Source of the DNA: Elusimicrobia bacterium GWB2_63_22
GTDB taxonomy: Bacteria > Elusimicrobiota > Elusimicrobia > Elusimicrobiales > UBA9959
Direction: 5' to 3'
Length of the DNA stretch: 64,000 nucleotides
Assembly (NCBI GenBank): GCA_001799735.1
Contig: MGUA01000027.1
Span: 1 to 64,000, forward strand
Shown here: positions 1 through 10,334 of the stretch, in pieces
Layout of the letters: each line of letters starts with the position of its first letter
How positions within the stretch are numbered: position 1 is the first letter of the stretch
The notes under the pieces: model-generated
What the model was told of the DNA's origin: nothing
Database searches by the model: none
Seen by the model: the letters and a program-made list of their open reading frames with translations, nothing else
Translations under genes and position numbers: made by a program

Positions 1-741
1 TGTTGATGGTGCTGTACTCCAGCTCGCCGGGCAGCAGCTTCTTCTCGTCGACGAGGCGGAAGATCTTGGGCACGGGCCAGGTGATCTTGGCGTTCTGCTC
101 TTCCATGCGCTTGACGGCCTTGGGAGAGAGGATGATGACGCCGTGCGCGGCTTCGCCGCCCAGCACTTTCTGCCAGGAGAAGGTGACCACGTCGAGCTTG
201 GTGAAGTCTATGTCCATCGCGAACACACCGGAGGTGGCGTCGCAGATCATGAGGCCTTCATGGTTCTTCGGGATCCAGTTGAGGTCCGGCACTTTTACGC
301 CGGAGGTGGTGCCGTTCCAGGTGAAGATGATGTCGTTCTGCGCGTTGGCCTTGGACAGGTCGGGCAATTTGCCGAAGTCGGCCTTGTACTCGTTGACGTT
401 CTTGAGCTTGAGGTATTTCACGGCGTCGGTGATCCAGCCTTTGCTGAAGGCTTCCCAGCCGAAGATGTCCACGGACCGGGGCCCGAGCAGGGTCCACATG
501 GCCAGTTCCACAGCGCCGGTGTCGGAGCCGGCCACTACGCCTATGCGGTAGTCGGCGGGCAGTTTGAGCACGGCCTTCATGCGGTCGGACACTTCCTGCA
601 GGCGGGCTTTGCCTTCCTTGGAGCGGTGGGAGCGGCCCACCAGGGCGTTCTTCAGCGCGTCCACGGTCCAGCCGGGGCGCTTGGCGCAGGGGCCGGAAGA
701 GAAGTTGGGGCAGTTGGGTTTTACTGTGGGTTTTTCCATGG
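1..741 (-). CDS. serC: Phosphoserine aminotransferase (partial, C-terminus beyond window edge)
   Basis: Minus-strand reading from ATG at 741 gives [58 protein letters not shown]...[24 protein letters not shown], typical of PSAT; open to base 1, so missing from the ORF track. Confidence 0.85.
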
Positions 742-775
742 TTAAGGATCTCCTGTTCGTATTCTTAAAGCCGGT

Positions 776-821
776 GATTATATATAAACATAATTAAATT
801 CTTTTGACAACCCCGGCCGGG
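776..821 (-). promoter_or_regulatory. Putative sigma70-type promoter of serC
   Basis: Minus strand TTGTCA...TATATAAT in an AT-rich intergenic stretch directly upstream of the serC start. Confidence 0.35.
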
Positions 822-880
822 ACCCCCGGATCGGGCCGTTTGGCGGGCACGGCCCCCGTTGCGTTTAGTAAAATATCAGC

Positions 881-3826
881 ATGCCCACTACCAGGAAACC
901 CAGCGATTTCGAGATAGAGTTCGGCGGCTTTGAAAAACTGATGCCCCACAGGATCAAGCACGTCCTGATGGTGGCTTCCCTCTACGACTCCTTCCTGCTG
1001 GCGGACGACGACCGGCTCAACGAGGCCCTTTTCGGCGAGATGACGGACACGGGCCGGGCCACCCCCAAGATAACCCGGGTGGCCACCGCGGAGCAGGCCA
1101 TGGAGAAGCTCAAGCGCGGCAACTACGACCTGGTGATAGCCATGATCCAGGTGGGCGAGACCGACATGGCAGATTTCTTCCGCGGGCTCAAGGCAGGGCG
1201 GCCGGACCTGCCGGTGGTGCTGCTCTCCTTCAACGTGCAGGACATCAAGAACATGCTCGACGAGGCCAGGGAGCTGGCCGACGGCATCTGCCTGTGGAGC
1301 GGCGACACCCGCATCTTTTCCGCCATCATCAACATCATCGAGGACGAGAGGAACTGCGACCAGGACTCCAAGGTGGGCGTGCAGGCCGTGCTGCTGGTGG
1401 AGGACAACATCAAGTTCTACTCCACCTACCTGCCCCTCATCTACAGCGAACTTATGAAGCAGACGCAGATAGTAATGGCCGAAGAACTTAACCCGGCCAA
1501 GAAGAACCTGCGCCTGCGGGCGCGCCCGAAGATACTTTTCTGCAGCACCTACGAGGAAGCCTGGGCCCTTTACGAAAAATACAAGGACAACCTGCTCGGC
1601 GTGATCAGCGACATAGAGTACCCCATGGGCGGCGCCTGCCACAGCGAGGCCGGGCTGGAGCTGACGAGAAAGATCAAAGCCGACAAACCCGACATGCCGG
1701 TGCTGCTGCAGTCCTCCAACGCCCGCATGGCCGGCCGGGCCGCCGAGCTGGGCGCCGCCTTCGTGCACAAGGCGGCGGCGGACCTGTCCAAGCAGCTGCG
1801 CGCCTTCATCCTGCGCTATTTCGGCTTCGGCGACTTTATCTTCACCGACACCCACGGCATGGAGATAGCCAGGGCGGCCGACCTGCACACCATGCTTAAA
1901 CTGCTCAAACTGGTGCCGGTGGAGTCCATCCTGTACCACGCCGGGTGCAACCATTTCTCCAAGTGGCTGCTGGCCCGCACCGAGTTCGAGGCGGCCTACA
2001 ATATCCGCCCCAAGCGCATCTCCGAGTTCGGCAACCCCGAGGGGCTGCGCAAGTACCTCATCGAGACGCTGCACCAGTTCATCTATAAGACCCAGCTGGG
2101 CACCGTGCTGAAGTTCGACCGCAAACAGTTCGACGACACCACGCCCCTGGTAAAGATAGGCGCGGGCTCGATAGGCGGCAAGGCCCGCGGGCTCGCCTTC
2201 GTGGACTTCCTCCTCAGCAAGACCGACCTGGAGAACCGCTGGCCCGGCGTCACGGTGAACGTGCCCAGCACCATAGTGATAGCCTCGGACGTCTTCGATT
2301 TCTTCATGGAGCAGAACGCGCTGGACTCTGTCGCCTGCGACAGGCATACGAGCGAGCAGGTGGCCGCGGCCTTCGAGAAGGCCCGCCTGCCGGATTATGT
2401 CGCGCGCGACCTGGAGGCGGTCATCGAGAAACTGGAAGGGCCGCTGGCGGTGCGCTCCTCCTCGCTGCTCGAGGACTCCAAGACCCAGCCCTTCGCCGGC
2501 GTGTACAAGACTTACATGCTGCCCAACAACCACCCGGACCCGGCCGTGCGGCTGGAGGAACTGAAGCGGGCCATAAAGTTCATCTACGCGTCGGTCTTCT
2601 CCGCCGAGGCCTGCGCCTACCGCAAGCTCAACCCCTTGATCCCGGACGAGGAAAAGATGGCCGTTGTCATACAGCGGGTGGTCGGGCGCCCCTATGGCGG
2701 CGGGCGCTTCTATCCCGCTTTCTCCGGCGTCATGCAGTCCTACAACTACTACCCGGTACCGCCGCTGGAAGCCGAGGACCCGATAGCGCACATAGCGCTG
2801 GGCCTGGGCAAGACCATAGTGGAGGGCTACACCGCGCTGCGCTTCTCCCCCGCCCACCCGCAGAACCTGCACCAGTTCTCCACGCTGGGCGACTTCCTGG
2901 CGAACTCGCAGAAAAAGTTCATGGCCCTCAGCCAGGACCCCGCCACCGGGCCCCTGCGCTATGACGAGGAGCCGGCCCTGCTGACCGCCGGCATCGAGGA
3001 GGCCGAGGCCGACGGCTCCCTGGAGCTGGTCGGATCGAGCTACTCCGCCGAGAACGACCGCGTCTACGACGGCATCTCCACCCCCGGCCGGCGCCTGGTG
3101 ACCTTCGCCCCGATCCTCAAGAACGGCGAGCTGCCCCTCTCGGACATCCTGATGGAGATCTCCGCCCTGGGCAAGGAAGCCATGGGCTGCAACATCGAGA
3201 TAGAGTTCGCCTGCGACTACGACAGCGAATCCGGCAAGGCGGCCTTCAACATCCTGCAGATGCGGCCGATGGTCTCGCGCAGCCCCGTAAAGAAGGTCTC
3301 GCTCAAGGACCTCAAGCCGGAAAGCCTGCTCTGCCTGAGCCGCCAGGCACTAGGCAACGGCGCCCACCGCGACGTGCGCGACCTGGTCTACGTGATCCCG
3401 GAAAAGTTCGACGCGCTCAAGACCCGCGATATCGCCGAGGAGATCAACGTTCTAAACGCGCGCCTGCGCGCCGAGGAGCGCCCGTACATCATCATCGGGC
3501 CCGGGCGCTGGGGGTCCAGCGACCCGCTGCTGGGCATCCCGGTCAAGTGGAACCACATCTCCGGGTCCAGGATCATAGTGGAGGCGGCTTACGGCGATTT
3601 CATCGTGGACCCGTCCTACGGCACGCATTTCTTCCACAACGTCACCTCGCTCGGCCTCGGCTACCTGACGGTGCACGAGACCGCGCCGGACTCCTTCATC
3701 AACTGGGATATGATAAAAGCCACCAAGCCCGTCAGCGAGGCGGCCTACATCCGCCACGTGCGCTTCGATACCCCCCTGGACATCCGCATCGACGGTTCGG
3801 AGGGCAGGGGCGCCGTGTCGGTCTGA
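881..3826 (+). CDS. Two receiver-like domains fused to PEP/pyruvate-binding (PEP synthase N-terminal-like) domain
   Basis: 981 aa; N-terminal response-regulator-like segments (second has VISDIEYP), then GSIGGKARGLAF...LAVRSSSLLEDSKTQPFAGVYKTYMLPN typical of PPDK/PEPS ATP-grasp nucleotide-binding domain. Confidence 0.75.
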   Translation: MPTTRKPSDFEIEFGGFEKLMPHRIKHVLMVASLYDSFLLADDDRLNEALFGEMTDTGRATPKITRVATAEQAMEKLKRGNYDLVIAMIQVGETDMADFFRGLKAGRPDLPVVLLSFNVQDIKNMLDEARELADGICLWSGDTRIFSAIINIIEDERNCDQDSKVGVQAVLLVEDNIKFYSTYLPLIYSELMKQTQIVMAEELNPAKKNLRLRARPKILFCSTYEEAWALYEKYKDNLLGVISDIEYPMGGACHSEAGLELTRKIKADKPDMPVLLQSSNARMAGRAAELGAAFVHKAAADLSKQLRAFILRYFGFGDFIFTDTHGMEIARAADLHTMLKLLKLVPVESILYHAGCNHFSKWLLARTEFEAAYNIRPKRISEFGNPEGLRKYLIETLHQFIYKTQLGTVLKFDRKQFDDTTPLVKIGAGSIGGKARGLAFVDFLLSKTDLENRWPGVTVNVPSTIVIASDVFDFFMEQNALDSVACDRHTSEQVAAAFEKARLPDYVARDLEAVIEKLEGPLAVRSSSLLEDSKTQPFAGVYKTYMLPNNHPDPAVRLEELKRAIKFIYASVFSAEACAYRKLNPLIPDEEKMAVVIQRVVGRPYGGGRFYPAFSGVMQSYNYYPVPPLEAEDPIAHIALGLGKTIVEGYTALRFSPAHPQNLHQFSTLGDFLANSQKKFMALSQDPATGPLRYDEEPALLTAGIEEAEADGSLELVGSSYSAENDRVYDGISTPGRRLVTFAPILKNGELPLSDILMEISALGKEAMGCNIEIEFACDYDSESGKAAFNILQMRPMVSRSPVKKVSLKDLKPESLLCLSRQALGNGAHRDVRDLVYVIPEKFDALKTRDIAEEINVLNARLRAEERPYIIIGPGRWGSSDPLLGIPVKWNHISGSRIIVEAAYGDFIVDPSYGTHFFHNVTSLGLGYLTVHETAPDSFINWDMIKATKPVSEAAYIRHVRFDTPLDIRIDGSEGRGAVSV

Positions 3827-3843
3827 ACCGCGCTAAAAAAAAG

Positions 3844-3874
3844 AAGAGCCGCTTTCGGGCGGCTCTTTTTTTTG
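3844..3874 (+). terminator. Rho-independent terminator
   Basis: AAGAGCCGCTTTCGGGCGGCTCTTTTTTTT hairpin plus T-run. Confidence 0.85.
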
Positions 3875-3887
3875 CGCGCGGCGCGGG

Positions 3888-4517
3888 TCAGCGGCTTATA
3901 TAGTCCAGCCCCTGCCCCGTCTCCCTGACTACCGGAACCCCGTAATCCCAGATCCCCAGCGAAAGCACGTCCTTCATGAACGCCTTGCGGCCGGACTGGC
4001 CGGCCCGCTCCCATTCCGGGGACAGGTCTTTGAGCGAGCTGCGCAGCAGGAAGTCGCGCAGGCCCTCGTCGAAATTGCGCTTGATGTCGTCCACCAGAGG
4101 GGAGATGGAAAGGCGCACCCTCTTGCGGTATTCCGGCGTGGCCGGAGAGACCACCCCCCCGCCGCCGGGCGCCGCCGGCGCGCTCTTTTTTTCCCTGGCG
4201 ATTATCAGCCGCCAGGGGTTGGTCCTGAGACCGTAATAATTAAGCCGAGTATTCTCGGTTATATCCCAGGAAACTATGGCCCTCACCCCTTCGGTAATGA
4301 GCCCGAGGCGGGGCCGGAAAGAGAGCAGGTCGGAAAAATCCCAGCGCAGGGAATAATCCAGCCCGACCCTGGAATCATAGGAGTCTTTGGTAATGTTCAG
4401 CGTGAGGGGGCTCTGCGCGGCAGGAGCGGTGGAAACCTCCATGGCCGGCTGCGCCACGGCGGCGGCCGGGAGAAGGAGCAGGGCGCAAAGCCCCGCCAGG
4501 CCCCGGCGGCCGGCCAC
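3888..4517 (-). CDS. Hypothetical secreted protein
   Basis: Signal peptide MAGRRGLAGLCALLLLPAAAVAQ; beta-rich body; directly adjoins the lipoprotein gene at 4518. Confidence 0.6.
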   Translation of the reverse strand: MAGRRGLAGLCALLLLPAAAVAQPAMEVSTAPAAQSPLTLNITKDSYDSRVGLDYSLRWDFSDLLSFRPRLGLITEGVRAIVSWDITENTRLNYYGLRTNPWRLIIAREKKSAPAAPGGGGVVSPATPEYRKRVRLSISPLVDDIKRNFDEGLRDFLLRSSLKDLSPEWERAGQSGRKAFMKDVLSLGIWDYGVPVVRETGQGLDYISR

Positions 4518-5732
4518 CTAGAACCCTTCCCGGTTATACCGGTCGAGCAGCTCGCCGGCCAGGCGGCCTTCGGGATTGAGCTTCAGGGCCTCGTCCAGGG
4601 CCGCTTTGAACTCCGCCTCAAGCTTGGTGGTATTCCTGAGCCTACCCCCCTCAACGGCCCGCAGCGCGGCCAGGTCGGCCGCCTTGAGGGCGTAAACTTC
4701 TCCCAAAAATTTTTCGGGCTTGACGAACGGCAGCACGCTGCCGCTCCCGGCCTCTATAACTTCCCGCGCGCCGCCGTAGGCCCTGTAGAGCAGCCCGGAG
4801 GCGGTCTTGCGGTCGCCGCCGACGGCGGCCAGCGAAGCCCCTTCCTGGAAATCGGTTTCGGCCAGCTGGCGCCGGGCGTCGGTCAGGCCGGGGTAGTGGT
4901 TGAGCGCGCCCTGGTAGAAAGCGCGGGCCTTGGAATACTCTTTCTTCACCAGGGCGGCGTTGCCCTGCACGGACAGCTCTACCGCCTTGCGGAAAGGCTC
5001 CTCAGCGGCGGACCTGGCGTTGAAGTCCAGGACTCTTTTGAGCGCCTGCGGGTCGCGCAGGGCGTCGGCGGACGCCACCTCGGCGGCGGAACTCAGCGCC
5101 TGCGGGGCGGAGCTCTTGAGCGACGGGTCGGAGGCGGCCAGGCGCTGCGCTTCGGCCTTCAGGGCCTGTACGCTGGCGGCCGCGGCGGAGTAGGCCGCGG
5201 CCTTCTCCAACAGCACTTCCGGAGATTTGTTGAGGGCCAGGTAGCCTTCGGACTCGAGCCAGGGCAGGGCCGAGGACCGGGCGGTGAGCGCGGCCAGCAG
5301 GCCGCAGTAACGGGCGGCCGCCTCCCCTGGCACGCCCTGGGCCTGCGCGGCCTGCGCCTCAAGGCCTCCGGTATCTCCGCGCGCGGAGAGAAAATCTATC
5401 ATGGCCAGCCGGGCGTGCCAGTTGGCCGGGTTGGCGGCCAGGACTTTTTTAAGAGAGGCGGCCTCCAGCTCCTGCGCCCTGGCGTAGCCGTTCCTGGCCG
5501 CGGCGGCCGAAAGCTCCTCGAGCAGCTCCACCGCGCGGTCGGAACCCGGCGCGTAGGAAAGGGCCTTGTCGATGCTGGCGAAAGCGGCCTCAATGTCGGC
5601 CGGGGCGGGGCTGGAGGAGGCGATAGTCCGGCGCGCCTTGCCGAGATGGTATTCGGCGGCTTTCTGCTTGAGTATGCCGCACCCGGAGAGGGCGGCCGCC
5701 AGGAACAGCAGGGAAAGTTGCCTGAATTTCAT
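4518..5732 (-). CDS. TPR-like lipoprotein
   Basis: Lipobox LFLAAALSGC; alpha-helical repeat body. Confidence 0.65.
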   Translation of the reverse strand: MKFRQLSLLFLAAALSGCGILKQKAAEYHLGKARRTIASSSPAPADIEAAFASIDKALSYAPGSDRAVELLEELSAAAARNGYARAQELEAASLKKVLAANPANWHARLAMIDFLSARGDTGGLEAQAAQAQGVPGEAAARYCGLLAALTARSSALPWLESEGYLALNKSPEVLLEKAAAYSAAAASVQALKAEAQRLAASDPSLKSSAPQALSSAAEVASADALRDPQALKRVLDFNARSAAEEPFRKAVELSVQGNAALVKKEYSKARAFYQGALNHYPGLTDARRQLAETDFQEGASLAAVGGDRKTASGLLYRAYGGAREVIEAGSGSVLPFVKPEKFLGEVYALKAADLAALRAVEGGRLRNTTKLEAEFKAALDEALKLNPEGRLAGELLDRYNREGF

Positions 5733-6232
5733 TTAAAGTGTTCCGCCTTTATGATTTTCCCGAAGTAGAGCGTATGAGGGACTTCGCCGGGCTGGTAATA
5801 CTTGGCAAGGGCCTGCGGCGACAGCGCTTCGCGGCTGAGCCCGGAGGCGCCATACATAGCGCACTGGTAGACCAGGGCGCAGCCGTCGAGATATTTCACG
5901 CCTTTCACGGCGCCGTCTTTCAGCTTCAAGCCGCAGACGCGCAGCTTGTCGTACTCGCGGCCTGACTTGGTGCCGCAAAAGGCCAGCTCTTTTTTAAGTT
6001 CGCCGGAACGCGGCACGCAGACGGAGAAATGGGTGGCGGTCTTGAGCATGTCGAAGGTGTGGCGGGAAGGGCGCACCAGCACGCTCATTATGGGTTCCCC
6101 CCAGATGACGCCGAGCTGGGCCCAGCCTATGGTCATGGCGTTCACGCGCCCCTTCGCGTCCTCCACCACGAGGAAAGCCCCCGCTCCCTCGAGCGCGGCG
6201 CACAGCTCTTTAAAATTATCGTCGTATCTCAT
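5729..6232 (-). CDS. Flavin reductase-like (FMN-binding split barrel) protein
   Basis: NAMTIGWAQLGVIWGEPIMSVLVRPSRHTFDMLKTATHFSVCVP pattern of the flavin reductase-like family. Confidence 0.75.
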   Translation of the reverse strand: MRYDDNFKELCAALEGAGAFLVVEDAKGRVNAMTIGWAQLGVIWGEPIMSVLVRPSRHTFDMLKTATHFSVCVPRSGELKKELAFCGTKSGREYDKLRVCGLKLKDGAVKGVKYLDGCALVYQCAMYGASGLSREALSPQALAKYYQPGEVPHTLYFGKIIKAEHFK

Positions 6233-6247
6233 AAGTTATAGCGAAGA

Positions 6248-6411
6248 TGCGGTTTGCCCGGAGGTCCGGGCCGGGACATCCCCCACAAACCCGTTGGGGA
6301 AGGGGGGCCCCGCTTCGGGGGGGAACCGCGCAACGGTTCCCTGCAGTCCGGGTTTGAGGGGGATGCCCCGGCTTGGACCGACTTTGCATCCCGCGGTCCC
6401 GGCAAACCGGG
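6248..6411. repeat. Long nested inverted-repeat intergenic element
   Basis: CGGTTTGCC (6250-6258) pairs with GGCAAACCG (6401-6409); GGGCCGGGACATCCCCCACAAACCCG (6268-6293) pairs with CGGGTTTGAGGGGGATGCCCCGGC (6349-6372); internal GAACCG-CGCAA-CGGTTC hairpin. Confidence 0.7.
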
Positions 6412-6413
6412 AA

Positions 6414-7448
6414 CTAGCGGATCGTAGTCCAGTCGAGGATGATCTTGCCGGATTTGCCGGAGGACATGATCTCGAAGCCTTCCTTGAAGTCCTTGGCCGC
6501 GAAGCGGTGCGTGATGACGGGCTTGATGTCCAGGCCGCTGGTCAGCATGGCGCACATCTTGTACCAGGTCTCGAAGATCTCGCGCCCGTAGATGCACTTG
6601 AGCGTGAGCGCCTTGAAAATGACGTTGCTCCACGGGATGGTGGTGTTGGGCGGCAGGATGCCGAGCAGGGCGAGCTTGGCGCCCATCTTCACGTTGGCGA
6701 TCATGTCGTTGAAAGCCTGCGCGTTGCCGCTCATCTCCAGGCCCACGTCGAAGCCTTCGGTCATGCCGAGCCGCTTCATCACCTCGGGCAGTTTTTCCGT
6801 CCTCGAGTCTACGACCGTCTTTATACCAAGCCGGCGGGCCAGGTCCATGCGGTAGTCGTTGACGTCGGTGATCACCGTGTGGCGCGCGCCCACGTGGTTG
6901 GATATGGCGCCGGCCATAATGCCTATCGGGCCCGCGCCGGTTATCAGCACGTCCTCGCCTATCAGGTCGAAGGAGAGCGCGGTGTGCACCGCGTTGCCTA
7001 GCGGGTCCAGGATGGCGGCCTCGTCGTCGGAAACGCCCTCGGGCAGCGGGAAGACGTTCTCGGCCGGGATGGAGAGGAATTCGGCAAAGCAGCCGGGCAG
7101 GTTGACGCCCACGCCCTTGGTGTTGATGCAGAGATGGCGGTGGCCGGCCTTGCAGTTGCGGCAGTGGCCGCAGACGATGTGGCCCTCGCCGGAGACCCGC
7201 TCGCCGACGAAATGCCCTTTGACGTTCTTGCCGAGGGCGGCGATCTCGCCCACGAACTCGTGGCCCACGTGCATGGGCACCGGGATGGTCTTCTGGGCCC
7301 AGTCGTCCCACTGGTAGATGTGGATGTCGGTGCCGCAGATGGCGGTCTTCTTTATCTTGATCAGGACGTCGTTGTCGCCGTGTACGGGCTCCGGCACGTC
7401 CTCCAGCCACAGGCCTTTCTCAGCGTGTTTTTTTACGAGGGCTTTCAT
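6414..7448 (-). CDS. tdh: L-threonine 3-dehydrogenase
   Basis: 344 aa zinc [67 protein letters not shown]. Confidence 0.92.
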   Translation of the reverse strand: MKALVKKHAEKGLWLEDVPEPVHGDNDVLIKIKKTAICGTDIHIYQWDDWAQKTIPVPMHVGHEFVGEIAALGKNVKGHFVGERVSGEGHIVCGHCRNCKAGHRHLCINTKGVGVNLPGCFAEFLSIPAENVFPLPEGVSDDEAAILDPLGNAVHTALSFDLIGEDVLITGAGPIGIMAGAISNHVGARHTVITDVNDYRMDLARRLGIKTVVDSRTEKLPEVMKRLGMTEGFDVGLEMSGNAQAFNDMIANVKMGAKLALLGILPPNTTIPWSNVIFKALTLKCIYGREIFETWYKMCAMLTSGLDIKPVITHRFAAKDFKEGFEIMSSGKSGKIILDWTTIR

Positions 7449-7564
7449 AAATTCGGTCTCCTTGCGGCGTACGGCCCGGGGCCCGGGCCTTTTTTACATT
7501 ATACCGATTTAATATACATCCCAAAAGCCGGCAGGCGCGGGCAAAAATGCTAATCTGTACTCCT

Positions 7565-10312
7565 ATGAAGCTCCTCGTGCTTCTCCTCGCCGCTCTCATT
7601 GGGACGCTCCCGGCCCCGGCCCAGGGCCGTACCGCCTCCATCTACTATATAGACCACGAATACGACCTCAAGAGCGACCTGGCCTGGGCCATGGCCGAGG
7701 TCATCACCTCGACCCCCGCCATGAAGCTCAACAGGGCTACTACGGAGATCACTTATACCAACGGCGCGCGGTTCGTGCTGGACCGCCCCGAGGACCTGAC
7801 CGCCGACGAGCTCAACCGCACCACCGACTACGCCGACGCCGGCCAGGCGGAAATAATAGAGGGCGGCTACTCCATCCTGCTCCCGCCGCAGGACCTGCTG
7901 GACTCCTTCACCGCGGCGCTGGAGGAAAAAGCGCAGGCCTATTTCAGCGTGGAGCGCCGCCCGGCGCAGCTGCTCACCGGCACCTCCCCTTCCGGCATAA
8001 AGTTCACCGCGGTCCGCCTCCCCCACCTGGAGGAGAAGCCGCTCTGGGAACCGACGCTGATACTGCGTCACTTCGTTTCCCTGGAGGAGCGGCAGGTGGT
8101 TTTCACCAGCATCCCCATACCGCTGGGCCTCAACGGCATAAACAGGCGGACGGCGGAACTGGCCGCGGACAAACGGTCGGGCGCGCTGCTCAGCCTGGGG
8201 GCGGGCGGAACCCTGGCCGGCAGCGTTATCAACGCCGGCCTCCCCGCGGCTTACGGCTACATGAGCAAGACCGGCGCCGACATCGCTTCGCTGGAGATCC
8301 CGGACCTGAAGAATTTCTGGCGCTGGTCCCGGGAAGGCGGCATCAAAACCTCCACCGCGCCCATGGAGTTCATCTGCTCCAACCTGAAGGTCTCCGACCC
8401 GGACCTGGAGAGGATCATCAAGCCCTACGCCCTGCGCAGCGTCGGCGGGTCTGTGGTCGCTTTTATTTCCCTGGTGCCGTACAACGAGGCGGTACGCGCG
8501 GAACTGGCCGGCTCCCCGTTCGAAGTGACGGACCCCGCCGACAAGCGAGCGCTGCACGCGCTGATAACGGAGCTGCGCGGCGCGAAGAAGGCCCGGCTGG
8601 TGGTGGCTATCTCCTCTCTCGGCGACGAGGACCTGGGCCGCCTGATGAGCCTGCGCGGCGTGGACGCGCTGATCGGGCCGAAGACCTGGGACAGCGAATC
8701 CGGCAGGCGCACCCGGGTGGAACTGCGCAAATGGGAGAAGGAATCCCATACCGGGCCGGCGCTCACCATCTTCCCGGATTCGCGCGGCTCCGGAGAGCTC
8801 CGCGCCGAATTCGGCGCGCGCGGGACGCTGACCGCGCTGGAATCCCTGCCGCCGCCGCCGGACGCCAGGGAACCGCTGCTGTACCGGGAGAACATCTACA
8901 TGAAGGAGCGCATTGTGCGCCACTTCATAGGGTCCGGCGACACGCTGCTGCCGGACATCAGCAGCCGCGGCATGGGGGTCTTTTTCGGCATCCCCGATTT
9001 TTTCAATATGGCGGCCGCCGTCACGCGCAAGACTTTTCGCGCCGAGCTGGCGGTGCTGAAGGTGGCGCCGTTCACCAGCGGCGTCGCCGGGGACACGCCG
9101 GCGGCCATGGTAAAAAGCTGGCTGGGCCCGGACGAGCCGCTGGCGCTGGTCCTGGCGCCCGGCTTTTTCCTGAGGGACTTCATAACCAAAAGGGCCCCGC
9201 CAAGCGAGCCCGGGGATTACTATTCTCCCCAGGCGTATTTTGAGACGGAGCGCTACGCGGTCTCCGGGCTGGACTCCGCCGGCCTGGTGGCCGGCCTGCC
9301 CCTGAACGACCCGGAACTGTACCTGGCCGTCATGCCCGAAAGCCTTATAAAGGACAGGCCGTTCATACGCCGTCTCAAGACGCCGCGGGGGGCCCCCGCC
9401 ACGCTGCACGACACGGTGACCGGCGGCCTGAAGGCCATCAAGGAGGCGCACCCGCTGCACGCGGACTGGGAAGCCGCGGCCTGGGCGGAAACCAGGAACG
9501 TCACCCCCCCGCGCGACATCTGGCGCCTGAACCTGCGCAACCTCTCCCTGGAGGCCGTCAATACGTCCATCACCGGGCCGGCCGGTTACGCCAACGTAAG
9601 CGAGTCCCGGCTGAGCGCGGACAGCCAGACCCGCTTTCAGGGCTCGGCCAGGCTTTTCTCCGAATATTATTCCGGCAGGTTCAGGCTGGACGCCGGCATC
9701 GCGGCCGACTACGGCAGGACCGTGCTGCGCCCGCGCAACGCGCCGCGCCTGACCACGGAAAGCGTGGACCAGCTGGTTTACCAGGGCGAACTGGTATACC
9801 GCATGAAGACCTATAACGGCCGGCTCGGCCGCCTGCTGATAGGCCCTTACGCCTCGGCCGCCTACGACACCGAGTTTTCCCGGGCGGACGGGGTTCCGCT
9901 GAGGAAAGTGCTGCGCGGCAGCGGCGGCCTGAAACTTTTCGAGGGGGCGGTGCTGCAGGAGCTGTACGCCGGCCTCACCACGGAACAGGTTTACACCTAT
10001 ACCCCGGGGCGCACCAAGCACGCGCTCGAGGCCGGGTTCCGGCTTTCCACCCCGCTGCGCGGCACAGCGCTGATGCTCACCGCCGACGGCAATTACCGCC
10101 GGTTCGCCCGCAGCCGCTTCGACACGGTCTACGACCTTAAAGACAGGCTGGACCTGAACCTGAAGGTGAGCACCCGGCTCTACGGCGATATCATGATCAG
10201 CCCCTTCGTGAACTATTTCTACGCCACCGGCAAAAAGCTCACCGGCGCCGGCGCCAACCTGACCACCGGCTTCGCCCTGGAATACTCCCGCCTCTTCAAG
10301 CTGAAGCGTTAA
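7565..10312 (+). CDS. Secreted protein: 5'-nucleotidase/metallophosphatase-like N-terminal region plus probable C-terminal beta-barrel
   Basis: Signal peptide from ATG 7565; LVVAISSLGDEDLGRLMSLRGVDALIGPKTWDSESGRRTRVEL resembles UshA-type segments; alternating beta-strand pattern in last ~250 aa. Confidence 0.45.
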   Translation: MKLLVLLLAALIGTLPAPAQGRTASIYYIDHEYDLKSDLAWAMAEVITSTPAMKLNRATTEITYTNGARFVLDRPEDLTADELNRTTDYADAGQAEIIEGGYSILLPPQDLLDSFTAALEEKAQAYFSVERRPAQLLTGTSPSGIKFTAVRLPHLEEKPLWEPTLILRHFVSLEERQVVFTSIPIPLGLNGINRRTAELAADKRSGALLSLGAGGTLAGSVINAGLPAAYGYMSKTGADIASLEIPDLKNFWRWSREGGIKTSTAPMEFICSNLKVSDPDLERIIKPYALRSVGGSVVAFISLVPYNEAVRAELAGSPFEVTDPADKRALHALITELRGAKKARLVVAISSLGDEDLGRLMSLRGVDALIGPKTWDSESGRRTRVELRKWEKESHTGPALTIFPDSRGSGELRAEFGARGTLTALESLPPPPDAREPLLYRENIYMKERIVRHFIGSGDTLLPDISSRGMGVFFGIPDFFNMAAAVTRKTFRAELAVLKVAPFTSGVAGDTPAAMVKSWLGPDEPLALVLAPGFFLRDFITKRAPPSEPGDYYSPQAYFETERYAVSGLDSAGLVAGLPLNDPELYLAVMPESLIKDRPFIRRLKTPRGAPATLHDTVTGGLKAIKEAHPLHADWEAAAWAETRNVTPPRDIWRLNLRNLSLEAVNTSITGPAGYANVSESRLSADSQTRFQGSARLFSEYYSGRFRLDAGIAADYGRTVLRPRNAPRLTTESVDQLVYQGELVYRMKTYNGRLGRLLIGPYASAAYDTEFSRADGVPLRKVLRGSGGLKLFEGAVLQELYAGLTTEQVYTYTPGRTKHALEAGFRLSTPLRGTALMLTADGNYRRFARSRFDTVYDLKDRLDLNLKVSTRLYGDIMISPFVNYFYATGKKLTGAGANLTTGFALEYSRLFKLKR

Positions 10313-10334
10313 ATTTATATACTAGTTAACTCTT

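Noticed and set aside
794-2872. 692-aa minus-strand ORF opposite the PEP-synthase-like gene
   Set aside because: Low-complexity G/V/H/R/Q-rich translation typical of the antisense shadow of a high-GC gene; the plus strand has recognisable domains.
7550-10021. 823-aa minus-strand ORF
   Set aside because: Antisense shadow with no recognisable motif; the plus-strand CDS has a signal peptide and domains.
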